Part shown: piece by piece, positions 37,253 to 46,517 of the stretch
Position numbering within the stretch: the first letter of the stretch is position 1
How the letters are laid out: every line of letters begins with the position of its first letter
DNA from: Paraglaciecola algarum
Lineage (GTDB): Bacteria; Pseudomonadota; Gammaproteobacteria; Enterobacterales; Alteromonadaceae
Assembly: GCF_021532655.1 (NCBI RefSeq)
Contig: NZ_JAKGAS010000006.1
Coordinates: 62,001-126,000, forward strand
Direction: 5' to 3'
Length of the DNA: 64,000 bases
The notes under the pieces: generated by a model
Database searches by the model: none
Told to the model about the DNA's origin: nothing
The model's input: the letters and a program-made list of their open reading frames with translations, nothing else
Translations under genes and position numbers: made by a program

Positions 37253-37830
37253 TGTTTACCTACTGAAGGTTTACTTTCAATACAGTCAAATAAACTCTTG
37301 CGTAATTTGTGTACCGATTTACGGATACCATGTACCGAACGCCCTGTTTGCTTGGCAACTTCTTCAGCCTTGCAATTGTCCACATAAAAAGCGCGATAGA
37401 TATTTTTTAATGTGGTGGGTAGTAAGCTTGTACAATGTTGTAACTGCGACCATTTTTCCTGTTTATTATCAGCGAGTTGATTTTCAGTCTTACTATTTTG
37501 ATACAGTGTTTCAAGCAACTCATCATCTAAATCTAACGCATACTTTTTACCTACACGTAGAAAATTACGAATAGCATTAAAAGCGATGCCATTTGCCCAT
37601 TTAGAGAAGTTAGTGCCTAATTCAAATTGGCTAAACTCTCGCCACAAAATTAAGCTCGTCTCTTGGAAAATATCATCAGCCGCCGCATGATCTAAAACAA
37701 ATGCGAAGATATAGGCATATAGACGATTTTTGTCTGCTTCATATAATTCAACGAATACAGCTGAACTTCCCTGCTTATTTGATACAAGGTCAGATTGTGA
37801 CTGTTTTGTTAATATTTTATTTGAAGGCAC
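37249..37830 (-). CDS. ECF RNA polymerase sigma factor, pair 1
   Basis: 193 residues. The sigma-2 region has LYAYIFAFVLDHAAADDIFQ followed by ETSLILWREF, and the sigma-4 helix-turn-helix has AEEVAKQTGRSVHGIRKSVHKL. It resembles the planctomycete/verrucomicrobial group of ECF factors. The downstream anti-sigma gene overlaps by 4 bp. The gene is divergent from GH105, and a two-box motif lies in the shared region directed at GH105. It is my candidate for recognising the repeated GGGTATCAATT/TATTCAT sites. Confidence 0.87.
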   Translation of the reverse strand: MPSNKILTKQSQSDLVSNKQGSSAVFVELYEADKNRLYAYIFAFVLDHAAADDIFQETSLILWREFSQFELGTNFSKWANGIAFNAIRNFLRVGKKYALDLDDELLETLYQNSKTENQLADNKQEKWSQLQHCTSLLPTTLKNIYRAFYVDNCKAEEVAKQTGRSVHGIRKSVHKLRKSLFDCIESKPSVGKQ

Positions 37831-37970
37831 TCGTACTCTCAGCCAAATTGTAGTGTGTTCATAGAAGTAAGAAATGAAAAATACTATACAAGAAGATTAC
37901 AGGATGATTCAATATTTTTACATTTTGACCGAATTTGACACAAAAAGAAGTGTTTTTTTATTTAATTTTA

Positions 37971-38005
37971 GGGTAGCAATTTTGCTGTCTTCACAATTAT
38001 TTTAG
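37971..38005 (+). promoter_or_regulatory. Two-box PUL promoter motif E
   Basis: TTTTAGGGTAGCAATTTT followed by TTATTTTAG at the shared spacing, about 50 bp upstream of the GH105 start and in the region divergent from ECF pair 1. Confidence 0.65.
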
Positions 38006-38054
38006 TAATTAGTTAAATTTTTTAACATCATTTCAATAATTAGGAACAGCCATT

Positions 38055-39332
38055 ATGCAAGCTGCTTGTATTAACAAAAGAGCTATCAATTGCAACAAAC
38101 AAACATTCAAACTACTAAAAAAATGTGCCCGCGCTACCGCTATAGCGTCCATAAGCATTAGCCTTGTAGCCTGTGGTAACGGTGAGGTTAACCCTACAAC
38201 CGTTAATTCAGGCTCAAATCAAGCAAAGGTTAGCTCCAAAGAGTTGCCTTCCAGTGGAGCGGTACTAGCCTCTATGGAAAAAGTCGCTAACTGGCAAGTT
38301 CCTCGGATAGATTCACTTCAATACTTGGACTTTAAACGGGGGGAATCGTTAGAAGCGGGTCGCTGGGTACAAGGTGTATTTTATATTAGCTTAACTGAAA
38401 TAGCCCAAAGATCAGCCAACCCTTTTTACAAAAAATGGATATCCTTTAAAGGTAACGAACTCAACTGGCAACTGGGCCGTCATTACTTTTTTGGTGACGA
38501 TCAACTCATCGGGCAAACCTATATTTGGCATTACTTAAACCAAGAAAAAAATGAACAGATTTTGGCGCCAACTAAAAAAGCGTTTAATGCGTTAATCTCT
38601 GAATCTCCAAATACATCATTGGAATTTTATGATGATGCGGATGAAAATGGTATTTTTTCTTGTCAGCGTCGTTGGTGTTGGGCTGATGCCTTATTCATGG
38701 CACCACCTACTTGGTTTGCATTAACCCAAGCGACCGGAGACCAACGTTATGCCGATTACGCCCATAAAGAAGTAAGGGCGACAGTTGATTATTTATTCGA
38801 TCCTGAATACGACCTACTTTATCGCGACAGCCGTTTTAAACAAGAAAAAGACCAATTTGGTAATCAATTATTTTGGGCTCGTGGCAGTGGTTGGGTATTT
38901 GCTGGTTTAGCCCGCATGATGGAATACATTCCTAAAGATGATCCCAATCGTAAATTTTATGAAGACTTATTCAAAAAAATGGCAGCCAAATTAAAAAGCT
39001 TGCAGAAAAAAGACGGCTCTTGGGCCATGTCTCTGCTGGCTGAAGAAAAGATGCCACAACCTGAAACCAGTGGTACGGGATTTTTTACCTATGGTATCGC
39101 TTGGGGGATTAACAATGGTTTACTTTCTGAAAGAGAATATATGCCAAGCTTAACCAAAGGCTGGGCAGTGCTAAATTCAGCGGTGCATCCGAGTGGAAAA
39201 TTGGGTTGGGTTCAGCAAATTGGTGATTCACCTGATGGCGTGAGTTATGACGATTCTCAGGTGTACGGGGTAGGGGCATTTATACTAGCTGGTTCAGAAA
39301 TTTACGATTACCAAAAAGGCCAAAGTAAATAA
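38055..39332 (+). CDS. GH105 unsaturated uronyl hydrolase, lipoprotein
   Basis: 425 residues. A long N-terminus ends in a lipobox (SLVACG, Cys40). The (alpha/alpha)6 barrel carries family-typical segments: NWQLGRHYFFGDDQ, RRWCWADALFMAPP with the probable catalytic Asp211, and FWARGSGWVFAGLARM. GH105 enzymes hydrate and remove the 4,5-unsaturated uronic acid left at the non-reducing end by lyases, here the PL24/PL25 and heparinase-like enzymes. AGGAAC precedes the start. It is the first gene after motif E, with a heparinase-like gene 112 bp downstream. Confidence 0.92.
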   Translation: MQAACINKRAINCNKQTFKLLKKCARATAIASISISLVACGNGEVNPTTVNSGSNQAKVSSKELPSSGAVLASMEKVANWQVPRIDSLQYLDFKRGESLEAGRWVQGVFYISLTEIAQRSANPFYKKWISFKGNELNWQLGRHYFFGDDQLIGQTYIWHYLNQEKNEQILAPTKKAFNALISESPNTSLEFYDDADENGIFSCQRRWCWADALFMAPPTWFALTQATGDQRYADYAHKEVRATVDYLFDPEYDLLYRDSRFKQEKDQFGNQLFWARGSGWVFAGLARMMEYIPKDDPNRKFYEDLFKKMAAKLKSLQKKDGSWAMSLLAEEKMPQPETSGTGFFTYGIAWGINNGLLSEREYMPSLTKGWAVLNSAVHPSGKLGWVQQIGDSPDGVSYDDSQVYGVGAFILAGSEIYDYQKGQSK

Positions 39333-39443
39333 CTAACATAATGTTAATAACCTGCTCTGGCATCACTGGCTAATATAGTTTTGTCAGAGTTGGCTTATGT
39401 TCGACCCTTCCGATCCAATAATAAATTTCTAGAGAGTTTAAGT

Positions 39444-41459
39444 ATGAAATTTCGAAATATAAAAAAGCGGTTTTCAGCTATATTCACATCCAGCCTATTA
39501 GTACTAACGACACAGGCAAGTGCTGAACAGACGCCATGGGTACCCTATGCAAATATTCCTTTAGAGCACATTAACCCGTCAGCAGAGCATCCATCTTTGT
39601 TTTTTACCGAAGCTGAATTACCGGCGATTATAGAGCGAAGTTTATCATTACCTTGGTTACGTGAAACTCGTAAACAAATCAAAAACAAAGCCGATTTATA
39701 CATGCAGTTAAGCACAACACCATGGCAACTGGCCAATGAATACAATGGTATTGGCACCGCGGGGCGTGGATTGCAAAACTATGTGGGTACACTCGGTTTT
39801 GCCAGTTATTTATTTGATGAGCCTAAGTATTTGCAAAAAGCCAAAGAAATTTTGTTAGCCGTAGTGGATCAAACAGAGCCTAATAATCGCAAACACTGGC
39901 GCTCACATTTGCAAGTATCTGATGCGACCCAAGGCATGGTGTTGGGGTATGATCTTGTGTACCCGATCCTTTCAAAGGGAGAGCGTCAAAGGGCGCTAGA
40001 AGAAATCAAAAAATTTGCTCTGGAACTCACCCACAAAAAATCAGCGTGGGGGGCGCCGGCACCAGGGGTATTGTCTTGTAATCATAGTACGGTGCATTAT
40101 GGCGCATTAGGCTTGGCTGCTTTAGTTTTATGGTACGAAGGCTTGCCAGAAGCAAAGCATTGGATGCAGCGGGCTATTGGCAGAGTAGACGGTTATTTAG
40201 GATCCTTTAGCGATAAAACCGGCTATGGTACTGAAGGTCATCATTATTATGCCTATGGCTTAGGGGGAAGCTCGGTATTTGCTTGGGCATTAAAGCGCTC
40301 TAATGGTCCAGATTTAATTGCTCAGCACCCTAAACTTGCTTTAGCGGGCGATCAAGTTTTATGGAAAGTACTCCCTTTTGAAGGTCGAATGTTAGCCCTT
40401 AACGATAATGTAGAAACCGTACCAACAGATGTTGCCGGTATGCTAGGGGCATTAACTTATAATCAGCCGAAACAATTATGGGCTTGGTTAAAATCACTAA
40501 AAGATTCGGATAAATTAGATTGGTTAGGCGGCAACGCGCGCACAACATATACCACACCATTTTTATTTATGTGGGGAGATAAGCCGGTAGCGCCTATCGA
40601 CCCGCAATCAGAAAACTATAAATTAGGTCATCACTTTGAAAGTGGCCGTGTTTTTGCCCGCAGTAGCTGGCAAGGCGAAGATGCTGCGCATTTTTCTATG
40701 ACATCGGGGATCGATTTTCATCGAGGACACGATCAACAAGATGAAAACTCTGTGACCTTTTATGCCTACGGTGAAGGCTTTTTGACGGATCCAAATTATG
40801 AGCCGGAACGAAGCGAAGCACATACAACCCTTAGAATTGATGGGGTTGAACAAATCAAAGGTGGTGATGGCAATATTGCCCGTTACCGTGAAGACAAATA
40901 CGGTGCTTTAGTTGTGGGACAAGCAGAACATGCTTACGACTTTGATAAAACCTGGGTGGGTTATGCAGAGCGAAAATCTTATTTTGTACGTGGCCCGGTG
41001 CCTTATTTAGTCTTTAGAGATGATAGTCAGGTAGAGCACGATCGTGCTGTTGAAGTGGTGAGTCGTTATATTACCTATCCAAATAATACCTTATCAACTG
41101 ATGGTGATGCAGCAATCATCAAAGGCTTTAGAGGTAAAGCTTCGGCGCGTTTAATGGTCTTTAGTGAACATGAACAAATAAAAGTGAATATTGACGATGT
41201 ATCAAAGGATGGCTTTGTCAACCGTGGTAAAGAGTATGCATACAAAAAGTACTTAAAACGTTTAAGTGCAACAGTGCATAAAGTGAACCCCAAATTGTTA
41301 AGTATTTTGATCCCATTTAGAGAAAAGCAAGACTTACCTAAAGTTGAGGTTAATTTTGATGACAAATCATATAGTTATACTTTGACCATAACTTTTGAAG
41401 ATTCGCATACTGATGTCTTGACGATCACGCCTTATGACATAGTGTTAAACCGTAAATAG
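39444..41459 (+). CDS. Heparinase II/III-family polysaccharide lyase
   Basis: 671 residues from the start at 39444, which has AGAGAG upstream and a signal peptide (MKFRNIKKRFSAIFTSSLLV, ending QASA); the ORF is open to 39381. An N-terminal alpha-toroid (about 40-370; CNHSTVHYGALGLAAL, YGTEGHHYYAYG) precedes a heparinase II/III-type beta-sandwich (about 395-671; FHRGHDQQDENSVTFYAYG). It should cut a uronic-acid polysaccharide by beta-elimination, supplying substrate to the GH105 just upstream. It is only distantly similar to the heparinase-like gene at 26519. Family number not assigned. Confidence 0.85.
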   Translation: MKFRNIKKRFSAIFTSSLLVLTTQASAEQTPWVPYANIPLEHINPSAEHPSLFFTEAELPAIIERSLSLPWLRETRKQIKNKADLYMQLSTTPWQLANEYNGIGTAGRGLQNYVGTLGFASYLFDEPKYLQKAKEILLAVVDQTEPNNRKHWRSHLQVSDATQGMVLGYDLVYPILSKGERQRALEEIKKFALELTHKKSAWGAPAPGVLSCNHSTVHYGALGLAALVLWYEGLPEAKHWMQRAIGRVDGYLGSFSDKTGYGTEGHHYYAYGLGGSSVFAWALKRSNGPDLIAQHPKLALAGDQVLWKVLPFEGRMLALNDNVETVPTDVAGMLGALTYNQPKQLWAWLKSLKDSDKLDWLGGNARTTYTTPFLFMWGDKPVAPIDPQSENYKLGHHFESGRVFARSSWQGEDAAHFSMTSGIDFHRGHDQQDENSVTFYAYGEGFLTDPNYEPERSEAHTTLRIDGVEQIKGGDGNIARYREDKYGALVVGQAEHAYDFDKTWVGYAERKSYFVRGPVPYLVFRDDSQVEHDRAVEVVSRYITYPNNTLSTDGDAAIIKGFRGKASARLMVFSEHEQIKVNIDDVSKDGFVNRGKEYAYKKYLKRLSATVHKVNPKLLSILIPFREKQDLPKVEVNFDDKSYSYTLTITFEDSHTDVLTITPYDIVLNRK

Positions 41460-41775
41460 CTGAAGAGGCTTTAGCTGGTCTTTGTCTAAAATTTTTATGT
41501 TATACATTTTCATTCATGCTGTGCACGTAAATAGACTTGGTGTACTTGATTAATATAAGTAATTTAATATAAGTAATAATGATGTAAAATGATTGTGAAT
41601 GACATTTCGATCATCTAACATAATTGTCTTTATTGCATATGTTTAATTGAGTTTGGTGAAAGCGAAGTATAAAAACATAATAAGCTATTAACATTTATGA
41701 AACGTCTTCTTAATAGTTTTTGTGTTAAGTTTTGATTGTTTTTGATTGGGGTTTATTTTTTTTGAGTGAGTGTAA
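41460..41775. other. AT-rich intergenic region with a 14-bp tandem repeat
   Basis: No gene seen. TTAATATAAGTAAT is perfectly repeated at 41550-41563 and 41564-41577, a possible regulator site for the downstream sulfatase. No two-box PUL motif and no clear terminator were found. Confidence 0.5.
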
Positions 41776-43506
41776 ATGTTTAACCTAAATAGTAAAAAAG
41801 TGTGGCAGTATTTTTGTGTTTTGGGATTGTTATGTACCACGCATACGTATGCGCTAGATAGTGCCAAAGTACAACAAAAGCCCAATATTTTGTGGTTAGT
41901 ATTAGAGGATATGAGCCCAATTTTGCCTGCTTATGGTGATCACACAATTCAGACTCCAAACATCAGCTTGTTGGCAGAGCAGGGTGTGAAATATACCAAT
42001 GTGTATTCTACCTCAGGTGTGTGTGCGCCTAGTCGAAACGGGTTAGTCTTGGGAATGTATCCTTCGGCAGTGGGTGGTAACCACATGCGCACCACCTCTT
42101 ATACCCAGGTAACTGGCTTGCCTAAATATGCAGCGGTGCCGCCACCAGAAGCTAAAATGCTCAGCCAATATATGCGCCAGCAGGGGTATTATACAACTAA
42201 CAATTACAAGACAGATTATCAATTTGAGGCACCGCAAAATGCTTGGGATGAAAGTGGTGTTTATGCCCATTGGCGTAACCGTCCTGCAGATAAACCGTTT
42301 TTTGCTGTGGTAAATTTTACCACTACCCATGAATCTGGTTTGTTTGAACCTTATGGGTTTAGACATATAGAATCTCGTCATTATTTTTCAGATGATCCAG
42401 CGCGTATTGCTAAGTTGTCCACATCGCCCAATACTAAATCAAGTGAAGCAGACACGCCTGTGCATGTACCCAAAGATACAAACTTTTCCATACCTCCTTA
42501 CTTGCCTGATACACCTTTAGTGCGCCGTGATTTGTGGAAAATGTATAACAACCTAGCCGAAGCGGATCGTCAAATTGGCGCTGTGCTTGAGCAACTAAAA
42601 CAAGATGGTTTGTACGATAACACCATTATCTTTTTCTATTCCGATCACGGTGGCCCGTTACCTAGGCAAAAACGTTTGATTTATGACAGTGGTTTAAAAG
42701 TCCCGTTAATTATTCGATATCCTCATGCCGCAAGTGCTGGAAAGGTGGATGATCAATTGGTTAGTTTTGTGGATTTTGCCCCAACTACACTCAAATTAAC
42801 CGGTATGGATATTCCAAAACACATGCAGGGGCAAGACTTTATTCAAAATGGGATGCAACAAAGAGAATACATACATGCCGCAGCTGACAGATTTGATGGA
42901 TTTACTGATGTAATACGTGCGGTTAAAAACAAACGTTTTAAGTATATTCGTAACTATCGCCCAGAGCAGGCATATTATTTGCCGGTTGAATACCGCGAGA
43001 AAATTCCAACCATGCAAGAACTCTTACGTTTGCGTAATGAAGAAAAGTTAAACGCCTATCAAGCTCAATGGTTTAGAGGCGCAAAAAATGTTGAAGAGTT
43101 ATTTGACACTGTTGCCGACCCCCATGAGTTAAACAATTTGGCTGATGATCCCGCCTATGCTACTGAGTTAAAAACTCTAAGCCAAGAGATGGAAAGATGG
43201 TTAACTGAAATCGGCGATAAGCCTAATTTGCCTGAAAAACAACTCATTACCAAGCTATGGAATGGTGCACAAGCACAACCTAAAACTGCTGATCCTGTGA
43301 TTAAAATTAAGCAAGGTGTGGCGAATATTTCAAGTGTTACTCCTGGTGCATCAATCAGTTACAAATTGATTGTGAACAACTACGAACCCTTGGCTTGGGA
43401 GATATATCAAAAGCCTATTTCAGTGCCTCAGGGTACAAAATTAAAAGTGGTAGCCCAGCGTATAGGTTATTTAGAAAGTGCCACTAAACACGTGATAGCT
43501 AACTAG
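41776..43506 (+). CDS. Type I sulfatase (S1), secreted
   Basis: 576 residues with a signal peptide of about 26 residues (ends TYA). The formylglycine motif is CAPSR with Cys83, in TSGVCAPSRNGLVLGMYP; the first metal-site stretch is NILWLVLEDMSP and a later one is FYSDHGG. The motif neighbourhood (GGNHMRTTS) recalls heparan-N-sulfatase-like S1_8 proteins, but the subfamily is unproven. The last 75 residues form a beta-rich extension. It lies 31 bp upstream of the start used for GH78 paralogue 2, so desulfation and rhamnose release are coupled. Expected substrate: sulfated rhamnose-containing ulvan oligosaccharides. Confidence 0.9.
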   Translation: MFNLNSKKVWQYFCVLGLLCTTHTYALDSAKVQQKPNILWLVLEDMSPILPAYGDHTIQTPNISLLAEQGVKYTNVYSTSGVCAPSRNGLVLGMYPSAVGGNHMRTTSYTQVTGLPKYAAVPPPEAKMLSQYMRQQGYYTTNNYKTDYQFEAPQNAWDESGVYAHWRNRPADKPFFAVVNFTTTHESGLFEPYGFRHIESRHYFSDDPARIAKLSTSPNTKSSEADTPVHVPKDTNFSIPPYLPDTPLVRRDLWKMYNNLAEADRQIGAVLEQLKQDGLYDNTIIFFYSDHGGPLPRQKRLIYDSGLKVPLIIRYPHAASAGKVDDQLVSFVDFAPTTLKLTGMDIPKHMQGQDFIQNGMQQREYIHAAADRFDGFTDVIRAVKNKRFKYIRNYRPEQAYYLPVEYREKIPTMQELLRLRNEEKLNAYQAQWFRGAKNVEELFDTVADPHELNNLADDPAYATELKTLSQEMERWLTEIGDKPNLPEKQLITKLWNGAQAQPKTADPVIKIKQGVANISSVTPGASISYKLIVNNYEPLAWEIYQKPISVPQGTKLKVVAQRIGYLESATKHVIAN

Positions 43507-43537
43507 CGCAATTATGATTATTAATAACGGAAATTTT

Positions 43538-46339
43538 ATGTCATTCAGACCCAATACAATCAGTAAACTAGCGACTTTAACACTGGTCGCTGTTTTAGGC
43601 AGTGCCTGCAGCCCTGCTACGACAGAAGCTAACAACCAATTAAAACAAGTGGTGGCTGAGAAACTTACAGCCTCTCCAGTTCAATTAAAAGTGGGAGAGG
43701 GGTTTGTTAATCCAGTTGGCTATTATGAGGCTAAGCCTAGGTTTTCGTGGAAATTGGCAGATAATGCAAACAGTCAATTTCAAACAGCATATCAAGTTCA
43801 AGTTTCACAAGAACAGAATTCATTTACGCAAAATACCTTGGTTTGGGATTCGAATAAAGTTGTATCAAGTAGTAATGCATGGGTTGATTATCAAGGGCAA
43901 GATTTAACATCCCGTCAAAAAGTATATTGGCGTGTAAAGATCTGGGACGAAGCAGATAAAGCATCAAATTGGAGTGAAATCCAAACTATTGAACTGGGTT
44001 TGTTAAACAATCAAGATTGGCAAGCCAAATGGATAGGGCATCCTGATACCCAGTTAAGTAAAAAACCAGAGCAAATGGTTTTAGCCACACCACAATATTT
44101 GCGCAAAACGTTTTCTGTTAAAGGTGATATCAAACAAGCACGCTTATATGTTAGCGCTAAAGGTTTATTCAAGCCGTATGTGAATGGTGCTGAGATATCT
44201 AGTGAAGATGTGATGACACCCGGTTGGACACCATATGCTAAAAGGATTGAAACCCTAACTTACGACTTAACCGACAAGCTAGTGCAAGGCGAAAACGCCA
44301 TTGCAAGCAGTATTGCTGGTGGTTGGTACGCGGGTCGTATGTTTGAATTTACCGATAGAGAGTTTGCCTTACCCGCTCGTTTTTTAGCGCAACTTGAAAT
44401 TACTTACGCCGATGGTAAAACTCAAAAAGTATTAACCGATACCAGCTGGGCAGTCACCCAGTCTGGCCCCATTCGTTTTGCCAGTATTTATGATGGCGAA
44501 CGTTACGAACAAGGCAAAGAAATGCCTAATTGGACAGCGGTTGATTTTGACCAATCTAGTTGGGCTCAAGCGATTGAACAGCCTCTAGATGAAAATGTGC
44601 AATTACAGCCAAAACGTCATGCGCCTATTCGGGTTACCGAAAAAATGCCAGTACAAGAGGTTGTTAGCCATAAAGATGGCGTAGTGATATTTGATTTTGG
44701 CCAGAATATGGTGGGTGTGCCTAAGCTAAATATTCCTGTGATTGCGGGACAAGAAGTGAAAGTACGTTACGCTGAAGCGCTACATAAAGGTGATTTTTAC
44801 ACTGACAATTACCGCAGTGCAAAATCCACTAACTATTATCTACCTAGCCAAACAGGCATGATTGAATATCAACCTACCTTTACTTATCACGGCTATCGTT
44901 ATTTAGAAGTGTCTGGATATGATGCCAGTCAAACTCCTACAGAAAACTGGGTGACAGCTATGATCCAACACTCAGACGTAAACATTCATGCTAGCTTCGA
45001 AAGTTCACACGACAAATTAAATCAACTTAGCCAAAATATCATTTGGGGTATGCGTAGTAATTTTTATGATATCCCCTTAGATTGCCCGCAAAGAGATGAA
45101 CGTTTAGGTTGGACAGGAGACGCTCAAGTATTTGTCACGCCATCAATGTACATGGCTGACGTATACGGATTCTGGTCAGCTTGGTTACAAAGCATCCGTG
45201 AAGAGCAGGGGCCGGATGGAAAAATTCCTTTATATATCCCTTTTGTTGAGTGGATCAATTTTGCGTCATCAGGTTGGGGGGATGCGGTAACCATTATTCC
45301 TTGGGAGTTGTATATGGTGACTGGCGATGAAACCATATTGGCTGACAACTTTGAAATGATGAAAGGCTGGGTTAATTACCACCAGAAAAAAAGTAAAAAT
45401 TATATTTCTACTATGAACACCTTTGGTGATTGGTTACAACCATTTCCGAGTAATTTGAAAGATGGTGAAAATGGAAATCGTGGCAATACGGACTACAGCT
45501 TAATTGGTACCGCCTATTTCGCCCGCTCGATTGAGTTAACCATTAAAACTGCAAAGGTGCTGAATAAACAACAAGATGTTGCTGAACTCACTGACTTGTA
45601 TAAAAAGGTTAAACAAGCCTTTATTCAGGAGTATTTTGATGATGGATTAAACCTAGTCAAAGAAAATGCTATCCCTACTCAAACGACTTATTTGTTAGGT
45701 TTGGCCTATGATTTATTCCCTGTCGAAAAACGAGATATTGCTGTTGAAAAGTTAATTGGTTTAATAGCTGAAGCAGATAATCATTTGCGTACTGGGTTCT
45801 TGGGTACACCGCTTCTAACTCAAGTATTACAAGATGCAGGGCGCAGTGATGTGATATACGACTTATTGTTTAAAGAGTCGTACCCTTCTTGGTTCTATTC
45901 TATTAATAACGGTGCGACCACAACTTGGGAGCGTTGGAACTCTTATTCAATCGATGAGGGCTTTAACCCTCAAGGCATGAACTCACTTAATCATTATGCT
46001 TACGGCACAGTTTCTCGCTGGTTTTATGAAGGCATATTGGGGATTAAGCCAGTTACAGCAGGCTTTAAGCATATTCGAATTGAGCCTCAATTCGGTGACA
46101 AACTCAGCCAAGCCAAAGGTGGATATATTACCCCTCAAGGTGAAGTGACTGTGGATTGGACCATTGCTGCTGGGCAACTAACTATGAGTGTGATAATTCC
46201 TAAAAACACCACAGCCGACATAATTTTACCTCAAGTTGATGTGGCTAGTTTGGTTGTGAATGGTAATAAACCATCAATCACTAGTTTGACTAAGGTGTTA
46301 CCAGGTCAGTATCAAATTACAGGCTCAGTCAGTTTATAG
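43538..46339 (+). CDS. GH78 alpha-L-rhamnosidase, lipoprotein, paralogue 2
   Basis: About 933 residues from the start at 43538, preferred because it begins a lipoprotein signal (LVAVLGSAC); an in-frame start at 43514 adds eight residues. GH78 motifs: ARLYVSAKGLFKPYVNGA, LDCPQRDERLGWTGDA and GATTTWERWNS. The C-terminal 110 residues are nearly the same as in paralogue 3 at 56436 (for example FKHIRIEPQF and GGYITPQGEV), suggesting recent duplication or conversion. It is co-transcribed with the sulfatase 31 bp upstream. It should release alpha-L-rhamnose from oligosaccharides. Confidence 0.92.
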   Translation: MSFRPNTISKLATLTLVAVLGSACSPATTEANNQLKQVVAEKLTASPVQLKVGEGFVNPVGYYEAKPRFSWKLADNANSQFQTAYQVQVSQEQNSFTQNTLVWDSNKVVSSSNAWVDYQGQDLTSRQKVYWRVKIWDEADKASNWSEIQTIELGLLNNQDWQAKWIGHPDTQLSKKPEQMVLATPQYLRKTFSVKGDIKQARLYVSAKGLFKPYVNGAEISSEDVMTPGWTPYAKRIETLTYDLTDKLVQGENAIASSIAGGWYAGRMFEFTDREFALPARFLAQLEITYADGKTQKVLTDTSWAVTQSGPIRFASIYDGERYEQGKEMPNWTAVDFDQSSWAQAIEQPLDENVQLQPKRHAPIRVTEKMPVQEVVSHKDGVVIFDFGQNMVGVPKLNIPVIAGQEVKVRYAEALHKGDFYTDNYRSAKSTNYYLPSQTGMIEYQPTFTYHGYRYLEVSGYDASQTPTENWVTAMIQHSDVNIHASFESSHDKLNQLSQNIIWGMRSNFYDIPLDCPQRDERLGWTGDAQVFVTPSMYMADVYGFWSAWLQSIREEQGPDGKIPLYIPFVEWINFASSGWGDAVTIIPWELYMVTGDETILADNFEMMKGWVNYHQKKSKNYISTMNTFGDWLQPFPSNLKDGENGNRGNTDYSLIGTAYFARSIELTIKTAKVLNKQQDVAELTDLYKKVKQAFIQEYFDDGLNLVKENAIPTQTTYLLGLAYDLFPVEKRDIAVEKLIGLIAEADNHLRTGFLGTPLLTQVLQDAGRSDVIYDLLFKESYPSWFYSINNGATTTWERWNSYSIDEGFNPQGMNSLNHYAYGTVSRWFYEGILGIKPVTAGFKHIRIEPQFGDKLSQAKGGYITPQGEVTVDWTIAAGQLTMSVIIPKNTTADIILPQVDVASLVVNGNKPSITSLTKVLPGQYQITGSVSL

Positions 46340-46392
46340 ATACAAGGTTTATAGACATAAGGTTTATAGATTTAAGATTTATATATACAAAA
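46333..46392. repeat. Four 15-bp tandem repeats at the GH78 stop codon
   Basis: Units of the form TTTATAGATACAAGG occur at 46333, 46348, 46363 and 46378, with drift in the last. The first unit contains the TAG stop codon of GH78 paralogue 2, so extra units add only 3' untranslated sequence. Confidence 0.65.
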
Positions 46393-46431
46393 AAACAAAA
46401 ATTTATAAATTTAAAGAAAACAATAAAAAGC

Positions 46432-46473
46432 GCGACCGTTATTTACGGTCGCTAAAAGAAAGCCTGAAGGCTT
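46432..46473. terminator. Hairpin pair between GH78 and sulfatase 3
   Basis: GCGACCGT (46432-46439) pairs with ACGGTCGC (46445-46452), and AAGCCT/AGGCTT forms a second small hairpin at 46460-46473. The T-tract is on the minus side, so on the plus message these may be processing or partial termination signals. Confidence 0.5.
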
Positions 46474-46517
46474 GATAAATAAAGAATATTAATAACAAAT
46501 GTACCCTAGGATATTTT

